From Ceratotherium simum simum (Eukaryota; Chordata; Mammalia; Perissodactyla; Rhinocerotidae): DNA of 64,000 nt. A program made the translations under genes and the position numbers. Each line of letters begins with the position of its first letter. Within the stretch, counting starts at the first letter, position 1. The DNA is taken from positions 3,365,451-3,429,450 of the forward strand of contig NW_004454225.1 in assembly GCF_000283155.1 (NCBI RefSeq). Direction: 5' to 3'. The notes under the pieces were generated by a model. That model worked only from the letters and a program-made list of their open reading frames with translations. It searched no databases and was not told the origin of the DNA. Positions 62,901-64,000 of this stretch are shown here, piece by piece.

Positions 62901-63310
62901 CTAAGCTCCGTGCCAGGGGACACAGCACCCCCCTCACACACACCCGCACTGGACCAGTCCAGAACCACACGTGGCCTTGGGCTCTGCAATCTGGGGCTGA
63001 CCCCTGCCCCCACCTTCCAATGTTTTAGCAAGGTAGTTCTGGGGCTTGGTTGAGAAGGGGGTGTTGATCCTCTTTCAGAGGAGATAGCTGTGCCTTGGGT
63101 TCCTCTACGCACTTTCCATTTCCTCCGTAAAGACAAAATGGGCTCGTAAGTAGGACCCATTTAACCCTTGTCCTGGCCTTTCTCTTCTGCAGCCGACCCC
63201 ATTGCCCAGGTCCACCAGGCCTTTTGCAGGTACCTGCTAGAGCAAGCTGTGGAGTCCTTGGTGAAACCTCAGGCCAAGAAGAAGGCTGGAGATCAGGAAG
63301 AGGAGAGCTG
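14619..63310 (+). CDS. SREBF2: SREBF2, coding exons 1-13 (partial)
   Basis: Thirteen exons, all with GT/AG junctions and matching phase, encode residues 1 to about 827 of SREBP-2 (about 1,140 in human). Order of parts: acidic activation domain (1-50), Gly/Ser/Asn linker (56-79), Pro/Gln-rich region (about 120-280), bHLH-zip (about 325-395) with the SREBP-specific Tyr337 in the basic region, CDC4-type degron (S427/S431), caspase-type DEPD (460-463), first membrane helix (about 477-497), luminal loop with S1P site RSIL (514-517), second helix (about 532-553), and most of the SCAP-binding regulatory domain. It sits in the ER membrane until sterol falls, then its N-terminal half goes to the nucleus to drive cholesterol synthesis and LDLR. 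No stop or frameshift is seen. The last exons are outside the window. miR-33a, known from a later intron, is not included. Confidence 0.97.
15466..15560. repeat. MIR-like fragment
   Basis: TTGGAGAGGGTCAGCGACTT, GCCCAAGGTCACCCC and GAGCCCAGTTCCTGGGC follow the MIR core. It lies next to a second MIR-like piece at 15640. Confidence 0.5.
15640..15810. repeat. MIR-like SINE
   Basis: CTTATTCCTCACTACAATCC, CATGAGATGGATATTC, TTTTACAGGAGACTGAGGCT and CTAAGGTCACTCATC are MIR-core landmarks in order. Confidence 0.7.
16195..16375. repeat. MIR-like SINE
   Basis: GAGCACTTATGTGCCAGGCA, CTGAAGCTGAGGCCC and CCAAGGTTACACAGCCAGTA in the expected order. Confidence 0.7.
17340..18900 (-). repeat. Long ancient interspersed repeat, third copy
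   Basis: Starts ATTCACTCATTCAGCACATC and includes AGGCAAGAGAGGCCTCTTGG, TGCTGAAGATTTTCAAGTAG, AAATTCAACTGTGGTG and CAGAGCAGTCAGATGAAGGG, in the same order as the copies at 4640 and 52400. A poly-T run (17661-17688) interrupts it. Non-coding. Confidence 0.5.
17661..17688. repeat. Poly-T tract (28 bp)
   Basis: Uninterrupted run of 28 T. No SINE body lies on either side, so it may be the tail of a very short truncated retrocopy on the minus strand. Confidence 0.8.
18950..19240 (-). repeat. L1 LINE 3' fragment, antisense
   Basis: ATAATGGAATCATACAATAT, GAGGTTCATCCATGTTGCAG, TTGATGGACATTTGGGTTGT and GCTGCTATGAACATT are reverse-strand L1 3' end landmarks. Confidence 0.8.
19649..19851 (-). mobile_element. 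ERE-type SINE, CAACTAGAAGG variant
   Basis: Reversed body: CCCCAGTAGATAGTTGTATG, then the core and the head GGAGCCGGCC. Target-site duplication TGGATGAGTTTA at 19637-19648 and 19852-19863 is perfect. Confidence 0.92.
20877..21117 (-). mobile_element. ERE-type SINE, GATGTTAGCTCAGGGC variant
   Basis: Poly-T, two tail units (GCCCTGAGCTAACATC), core, then head ACGGGGCCAGCCCC. Short flanking duplication TGAACAG. Confidence 0.9.
21197..21497 (+). mobile_element. Composite ERE-type SINE (both modules)
   Basis: The CAACTAGAAGG body (to GGGGCTTTGGGG) is followed by two GATGTTAGCTCAG tail units, about 300 bp in all. Imperfect target-site duplication AAAAAGT(A/G)TA(T/A)TTTT at both ends indicates one insertion, not two. 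Confidence 0.88.
22000..22745 (-). repeat. L1 LINE 3' region, antisense, split by a SINE
   Basis: AATGCATTCATATGG, TTAGCAATATATCTTAGAGA, TGGTTTTCCATTGTATAGCT, then after the SINE AATGGACATTTGAGGGTG and GGGATTGCTGGGTCAAAG. The L1 is older than the SINE inserted at 22380-22593. Confidence 0.75.
22380..22593 (-). mobile_element. ERE-type SINE inside L1
   Basis: Pyrimidine tail (TTTC repeats), GTGAGGAAGATTGGCCCTGG, core and head CCAGGCTAGCCCC. One tail unit. Nested in antisense L1 sequence. Confidence 0.85.
23272..23510 (+). mobile_element. ERE-type SINE, CAACTAGAAGG variant
   Basis: Head GGGCCGGCCCTGTGGCTTGG, core GGTTCGGATCCCGGG, and a long A-rich tail with AAAT repeats. Perfect 13 bp duplication TAAAATTGCTCCT at 23259-23271 and 23511-23523. 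Confidence 0.94.
24140..24420. repeat. MIR-like fragment
   Basis: TTTTGTGCTGGGCTCTGGGT, GAAGAAACTGAAGCCC and CACACAACTAGTAAGTGGAT fit MIR. Confidence 0.5.
25310..25560. repeat. MIR-like fragment
   Basis: CAGTGCTGTGAGGTAGATAC, TTCCCATTTTGCAGGTGAAG and ACACTGAGACAGAGAG are MIR-core landmarks. Confidence 0.55.
25650..26000 (-). repeat. L2-type fragment, antisense
   Basis: GAATGAGTATCCACTATATT, CCCAGCACAGTGCTAGACTC and AGCTGAGTTGTGAAGGATGA correspond to a reversed L2 3' end. A MER5-like scrap (CAGAGGTTCTCAAAC) follows at about 26036. Confidence 0.55.
26587..26646 (+). repeat. Tandem duplication, 30 bp x 2
   Basis: Two perfect 30 bp units starting GGTGATCTCTGCC, at 26587-26616 and 26617-26646. 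Identity implies a recent event. Confidence 0.9.
26870..27140 (+). repeat. L2-like LINE fragment
   Basis: GACTGTTTCCTTTGCCTTCA, TAGGCTCAGCTTTCACTGCC and TTCTGTTCTCGCACTTGTCA follow the L2 3' end order. Confidence 0.5.
27870..28090. repeat. MIR SINE, near complete
   Basis: GACTTCAAATCCCAGCTCCA, GGACAAGTTACTTAACTTCT, CTGTGCCTCATTTTCC and GAGATTAAATGAGG are textbook MIR. Confidence 0.85.
28677..28929 (+). mobile_element. Older ERE-type SINE with GATGTTAGC tail
   Basis: Head variant GAGCCAGCCCTGATGGCCTA, the ACAACTATGTACTGGGACTT block, then one GATGTTAGCTTAGGG tail unit. Target-site duplication AAAAGAGTACTTGAGA at 28661-28676 and 28930-28945. Confidence 0.9.
30198..30396 (+). mobile_element. 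Older ERE-type SINE, no tail unit
   Basis: Same head variant as the copy at 28677 (CCTGATGGCCTACTGGTTAA) and the same ACTGGGACTTTGGGGAGG end, followed directly by poly-A. Target-site duplication AAGCTATGA at both ends. Confidence 0.88.
31105..31440 (+). repeat. L2-like LINE fragment
   Basis: CGTGATTTGGCCCTGACTAC, CTCCTTGAGGTCAAGAGGTA and GCACACAGTGGCTGCTCAAC are L2 3' landmarks in order. Confidence 0.55.
31658..31913 (-). mobile_element. ERE-type SINE with (GTT)n tail
   Basis: The tail is a GTT microsatellite (about 31664-31690) in place of plain poly-T. Two tail units, core, head CGGCCGGCCCC. Target-site duplication GAT(G/A)CCAGGTTT at 31646-31657 and about 31916-31927. Confidence 0.9.
33030..33087 (+). 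repeat. Tandem duplication, 29 bp x 2
   Basis: Units begin GCTCTGAGAGCTGG and differ at two or three positions (33030-33058, 33059-33087). Confidence 0.85.
34441..34653 (-). mobile_element. ERE-type SINE, CAACTAGAAGG variant
   Basis: Reversed body with CCCCAGTAGATAGTCG and head CGGGGCCGGCCC. Perfect 17 bp duplication ATATGGCACTTTATCTT at 34424-34440 and 34654-34670. Confidence 0.94.
35050..35225. repeat. MIR-like fragment
   Basis: AGTGCCAGGCACTGAGC, GCAACAACCCCATAAGTTCG and GTGGCTGAGAGAGGTAAAAC in MIR order. Confidence 0.55.
35230..36305 (+). repeat. L1 LINE 3' end, split by a SINE
   Basis: AAAAGAGACAACTCAATAG, GACATACAAATGGCCGAT, AGAAATTTATCCTAAGAAAA and GTGTGATCCCATTTTTGTAA are L1M 3' end landmarks, sense strand. 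A SINE at 35352-35586 splits it. Confidence 0.8.
35352..35586 (+). mobile_element. ERE-type SINE inside L1
   Basis: Head GGTGCCGGCCTGGTGGCGTA, two tail units, end CACACACACA. Perfect duplication AAAAAGAGACAACTCA at 35336-35351 and 35587-35602. Confidence 0.94.
36309..36561 (-). mobile_element. ERE-type SINE, GATGTTAGCTCAGGGC variant
   Basis: Two reversed tail units, core, head ATCGGGCTGGCCCC. Duplication TACTTTTATGATTTTA at 36293-36308 and 36562-36577. Confidence 0.93.
36655..36895 (+). mobile_element. ERE-type SINE, GATGTTAGCTCAGGGC variant
   Basis: Head GGGGCTGGCCCGGTGGC, core GGTTCGGATCCCGGG, two tail units. Perfect duplication AAGAATAAATGACCTT at 36639-36654 and 36896-36911. It lies within 100 bp of the preceding opposite-strand SINE. 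Confidence 0.95.
36912..38140. other. Repeat-poor block in SREBF2 intron 1
   Basis: No SINE, LINE or LTR landmark is visible in 1.2 kb, except a short (TGAC)n run near 36973-36993. It contains GGGCAAAGTGA and CAGGTCAATG, which are nuclear-receptor-like half sites, and a GC-richer part at 37600-37800. Possibly an intronic enhancer; inference only. Confidence 0.35.
38902..38929. repeat. (CA)n microsatellite
   Basis: About 14 CA units followed by interrupted ACAC/ATAC to 38940; likely length-polymorphic. Confidence 0.95.
40315..40749 (+). CDS. SREBF2: SREBF2 exon 2
   Basis: Starts after TTCACAG and completes Glu30, then [20 protein letters not shown]. It encodes the Gly/Ser/Asn linker (40392-40463, residues 56-79), a Ser/Pro stretch and the Pro-Gln run [15 protein letters not shown]. 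It ends one base into Val175, before GTGATT (donor slightly off consensus at +4). These are low-complexity transactivation and spacer regions; the linker is the most variable part of the protein among mammals. Confidence 0.97.
40750..41760 (+). other. SREBF2: SREBF2 intron 2
   Basis: 1,011 bp, GTGATT to TTCTCCCAAG. L2-like wording near 41095-41230; otherwise nothing recognised. Confidence 0.9.
41761..41942 (+). CDS. SREBF2: SREBF2 exon 3
   Basis: 182 bp. Reads (V)[15 protein letters not shown] through to [10 protein letters not shown], the glutamine-rich transactivation region, then GTAGGT. Phase matches exons 2 and 4. Confidence 0.97.
42636..42782 (+). CDS. SREBF2: SREBF2 exon 4
   Basis: 147 bp, 49 codons in phase 0: [20 protein letters not shown] and on to TAALQVP, then GTAAGA. 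Still within the spacer between the activation domain and the bHLH. Confidence 0.97.
43195..43860 (+). repeat. L1 LINE 3' end, split by a SINE
   Basis: AAGAACTGGAAACAACCCAA, TCCATTTATATGAAGTTCAA, ATTCATCAAGCTGTACACTT. Sense orientation. Confidence 0.85.
43572..43823 (+). mobile_element. ERE-type SINE inside L1
   Basis: Head GGGGCCGGCCTGGTGGCGCA (43580), core GGTTCGGATCCCGGG, two tail units, poly-A. Duplication AAAATGTGTTTTT at 43559-43571 and 43824-43836. Confidence 0.94.
44518..44739 (+). CDS. SREBF2: SREBF2 exon 5 (basic region, helix 1)
   Basis: 74 codons, [20 protein letters not shown] to VMGTDAK. It holds the basic region and first helix, [20 protein letters not shown] (about residues 325-344). 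His330, Glu334 and Arg338 are the DNA-contact residues of bHLH factors, and Tyr337 replaces the usual Arg; this Tyr lets SREBPs bind both E-boxes and sterol elements. Followed by GTAGGT. Confidence 0.98.
44905..45209 (+). mobile_element. Composite ERE-type SINE, (TA)n tail
   Basis: CAACTAGAAGG body, then two GATGTTAGCTCAG units, then A-run and a TA microsatellite (45202-45219). Same composite structure as the copy at 21197. Confidence 0.88.
45226..45467 (+). mobile_element. ERE-type SINE next to the TA repeat
   Basis: Head GGGGCCAGCCTGGTGGCGTC, two tail units. Duplication ATATTAACTA at 45216-45225 and 45468-45477, so it landed in the tail of the preceding SINE. Confidence 0.92.
45966..46157 (+). 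mobile_element. ERE-type SINE with one tail unit
   Basis: Head GGGGGCTGCCTGGTGGTGTA, core, CCCATATAAAGTGGAGGAAG, a single GATGTTAGCTCAGGGC unit and poly-A. Duplication AAAGTTTG(T/C)TTT. Confidence 0.92.
46195..46420. repeat. MIR-like SINE
   Basis: CTTTACACATATTAACTCAT, CACTTCACAGAGGAGGAAAG, GAGGTTCAGAGAGATCAAGT are MIR landmarks. Confidence 0.75.
46522..46636 (+). CDS. SREBF2: SREBF2 exon 6 (helix 2, leucine zipper)
   Basis: 115 bp, [20 protein letters not shown] then [18 protein letters not shown] (residues 359-396). This is helix 2 and the zipper through which SREBPs dimerise. Ends one base into Lys397, before GTGAGT. Confidence 0.98.
46843..47024 (+). CDS. SREBF2: SREBF2 exon 7 (degron region)
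   Basis: 182 bp, after a 206 bp intron. Reads (K)[18 protein letters not shown] on to [17 protein letters not shown] (S427 and S431) is the CDC4/FBW7 phosphodegron that limits nuclear SREBP-2, and SEPGSP (S450) matches a reported ERK site. Followed by GTATGA (weak donor at +4/+5). Confidence 0.97.
47025..48580 (+). other. SREBF2: SREBF2 intron 7
   Basis: 1.6 kb. Positions 47025-48010 look unique. An L1-like 3' piece lies at 48020-48310. Acceptor TGTTTTAAAG. Confidence 0.88.
48020..48310 (-). repeat. L1-like 3' fragment with a short duplication
   Basis: CAGCTCTATTGAGGTATAAT and ACACCTTTGCAGGAAGTTCA type wording. GGTATCATACAGTCATGT is repeated in tandem at about 48086-48121. Confidence 0.55.
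48581..48773 (+). CDS. SREBF2: SREBF2 exon 8 (TM1, S1P and S2P sites)
   Basis: 193 bp. VKDEPDSPP holds the SUMO-type VKDE (Lys459) and caspase-type DEPD. MVDRSR is directly followed by the first membrane helix, [20 protein letters not shown]; the S2P cut in human is at the Leu-Cys bond here, and DRSR is intact. The luminal loop ends with [10 protein letters not shown], so the S1P motif is RSIL, where human has RSVL as I recall it; the required R-x-x-L is kept. Ends one base into Gly522, before GTATGT. Confidence 0.97.
49390..49571 (+). CDS. SREBF2: SREBF2 exon 9 (TM2)
   Basis: 182 bp: (G)[10 protein letters not shown], second membrane helix [20 protein letters not shown], then cytosolic [20 protein letters not shown]. 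The two helices form a hairpin with both ends in the cytosol. Ends LDLAR, before GTAAGT. Confidence 0.98.
49640..50900 (-). repeat. Long ancient interspersed repeat, fourth copy
   Basis: Contains AAGGACCTTCCAGGTGGAGA, GGTTTTTGAGCAGGAAAATT and AATAGGCCAGGTGAGAGATG, in the same order as the copies at 4640 and 52400. Confidence 0.5.
51263..51427 (+). mobile_element. MER5A (hAT-Charlie relic)
   Basis: GGTTCTGAAACTTGAG, GAGGTTCTGATTCAGTAGGT, GCATTTCTAACAAGATCCCA and CCACACTTTGAGAACC, nearly full length. Confidence 0.85.
51781..52057 (+). CDS. SREBF2: SREBF2 exon 10
   Basis: 277 bp: [20 protein letters not shown] to HQLHIT(G). Start of the C-terminal cytosolic regulatory domain that binds the SCAP WD40 repeats. 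Relative to the human protein as I recall it, Gly is replaced by Ala in AAAAAN. Ends one base into Gly675, before GTGAGG. Confidence 0.97.
52058..54723 (+). other. SREBF2: SREBF2 intron 10
   Basis: 2.7 kb, mostly a long ancient-repeat copy (52400-53640). Positions 52058-52400 and 53880-54720 look unique. Confidence 0.88.
52400..53640 (-). repeat. Long ancient interspersed repeat, fifth copy
   Basis: Contains TTCAACAAATTCCTGC, GGGTTTCAGGAAAGGCTTTC, AATGGCAGGTAGAGAATGGA and AACAGTGTTGCCACCAAG in order. Same orientation as the other copies. Confidence 0.5.
54724..54893 (+). CDS. SREBF2: SREBF2 exon 11
   Basis: 170 bp: (G)[19 protein letters not shown] to [13 protein letters not shown], regulatory domain. 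Donor GTGAGT. Confidence 0.97.
55730..55990 (-). repeat. L2-type fragment, antisense
   Basis: CATTCAGCAAACATTACTGA, GTCCCTGCTCTGGGCCAGGC and GGGGAGCATACAGTCTGGCA fit a reversed L2 3' end. Confidence 0.6.
56090..58050 (-). repeat. L1 LINE, antisense, about 1.7 kb plus SINE
   Basis: From left: repeated 3' UTR blocks (CATCACCCAGATCAAGAAGT and a diverged repeat near 56420-56460), GTATTCCATTGTATGACTAG, GTGGTATCTCCTTGTAGTTT, GAGTTCTTTACTCTGGCTGT, then AAATTTTAGGATCATCTTGT (reverse of the ORF2 end). Many stops; not functional. Confidence 0.85.
57284..57513 (-). mobile_element. ERE-type SINE inside antisense L1
   Basis: T-rich tail, CCCCAGTAGATAGTTGTATG, core GGATCCGAACCCGGGCC, head CGGGGCCGGCCC. 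Duplication GGACAAGTTCTT at 57272-57283 and 57515-57526. Confidence 0.94.
58200..58560 (-). repeat. L1 LINE 3' fragment, antisense
   Basis: GCTGATGGACGTTTGGGTTG, TTTCCAGTATTTGCGG and TACAAACAGTGCTGCAG are reversed L1 3' landmarks. Confidence 0.7.
58767..59250. mobile_element. Possible DNA-transposon relic (hAT-like)
   Basis: Left end CCAGAGGTTCCCAATC and CGTGGCACCC; right end GGGGTGCCCTGGCACG, roughly inverted. No transposase. Family unknown. Confidence 0.35.
61507..61675 (+). CDS. SREBF2: SREBF2 exon 12
   Basis: 169 bp: [20 protein letters not shown] to SLYCSQRNP, regulatory domain. Ends one base into Ala788, before GTGAGA. Confidence 0.97.
61676..63192 (+). other. SREBF2: SREBF2 intron 12
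   Basis: 1.5 kb with weak L2-like wording near 61890-62110; the rest unassigned. Acceptor TCTCTTCTGCAG. Confidence 0.85.
63193..63310 (+). CDS. SREBF2: SREBF2 exon 13
   Basis: 118 bp: (A)[19 protein letters not shown] to [11 protein letters not shown], then TG of Cys827 before GTAATG. The last exon of the gene visible here. RYLLEQAV differs from human (KNLLERAI as recalled) by conservative changes. Confidence 0.95.
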
Positions 63311-64000
63311 GTAATGTCCCCAAGACCACCCCCCGCCTTGGGCTGTCTGCTCAGGAAGCTCAAGGGCAGCTGTGAAACAAGCCCTAGTGTAGGGTCTGCA
63401 GGGAAATCAAATGATCGCTCGTATTTATTTCTCAAACCTGGCAGCCCCACGAGAGCCCCGACCTGGCCTCTGCCCTTTTCTCCCAGACCCAGGATGTCAC
63501 TTTCCCCCTTTTTTCCTTCTTACCCATTCCTCACCAAGTGGAGTCAGTTCTTGGAGCAGGTCAGAGATTTTACTCGTTTCCTTTGCATTTTGGGGTGGGG
63601 AGGGGTGTCTGTTGAGGGGATAGGAATGGAATGTGGAGAGCTCAGCAGAAGGCAGACACCTCTGGCCCAAACATCTTGGGTACCCAGACCTTTATCGAGT
63701 GTGCCAAGCAATTCTTATTCTTATATAGTTATTTAGCGCAGTCTTTCCTTCGCAGAGTAAGTCCTGAGAGGCAGACAGTTGCCAAAGTCATTCTCATACA
63801 AGGCCCAGGTCCTGACTGCAGTGCACCTGAGTAGAGAGGGGAAGGCAGTTTTGCCTGGGAGATCAGAAAACTTCTGAGAGGAGACGACATTTGAACTGGA
63901 CCTTGAGGAGAGGGGTCAGGTTTCGGGGCCAAGGATGAAAAGAGAATGGCTGGCTTGCCTGGCAGAGGGAAGTGTCAGAAACATGCGAAGAAGGAAGCCT
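63311..64000 (+). other. SREBF2: SREBF2 intron 13 (start)
   Basis: 690 bp of intron to the window edge. The last 250 bp contain antisense L2-type wording (AGGAGACGACATTTGAACTG). No exon 14 is seen. Confidence 0.8.

Noticed and set aside
14707..64000. miR-33a hairpin
   Set aside because: It is expected in a late SREBF2 intron (16 in human). The window ends in intron 13, and I saw no GTGCATTGTAGTTGC-type seed stretch in the visible introns.

Overview
This is mammalian nuclear DNA. It has long introns with GT/AG splice sites, one CpG island, and many interspersed repeats (SINE, L1, L2/MIR-like, MER, ERV). The SINEs are tRNA-like, begin GGGGCCGGCCC..., carry a GGTTCGGATCCC B-box-like core and are often flanked by near-perfect target-site duplications. 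They match the equine repetitive element (ERE) group, so the source is a perissodactyl. The dominant variant (CAACTAGAAGGATGTGC block) makes me think of a rhinoceros or tapir rather than horse, but that is a weak inference.

Layout. Positions 1-9475 hold the 3' end of CCDC134 (+ strand): the 3' part of the penultimate coding exon (1-84), an 8.8 kb intron, the last coding exon (8870-8995, ending in the ER-retrieval-like tetrapeptide QSEL) and a short 3' UTR with AATAAA at 9448. A roughly 5 kb intergenic stretch follows, made mostly of repeats and including a MER20 element. A CpG island (about 13.72-15.43 kb) holds the TATA-less SREBF2 promoter and exon 1. From 14619 to beyond the right edge lies SREBF2 (sterol regulatory element-binding protein 2), + strand. 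Thirteen coding exons can be placed with consistent reading phase, covering residues 1 to about 827 of a protein of about 1,140 residues. Intron 1 is 25.6 kb. The final exons and the intron that hosts miR-33a in other mammals lie to the right of the window.

The two genes are head-to-tail neighbours, as on human 22q13. CCDC134 is an ER-lumen/secretory protein. SREBP-2 is an ER-membrane-tethered transcription factor: SCAP escorts it to the Golgi, S1P and S2P cut it, and the released bHLH-zip domain activates cholesterol-synthesis and LDLR genes. Its own promoter here has a perfect LDLR-type sterol element 18 bp from an inverted CCAAT box, plus GC boxes, which is the expected autoregulatory design.

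I found no new gene, RNA system or unusual cassette. The points most worth a second look are the RSIL (not RSVL) Site-1 protease motif, two short upstream ORFs before the SREBF2 start, a shortened Gly/Ser/Asn linker in exon 2, the modular structure of the SINEs, a decayed ERV with paired direct repeats in the CCDC134 intron, and a repeat-poor 1.2 kb block in intron 1. Comparisons with human proteins and with repeat consensus sequences are from memory.
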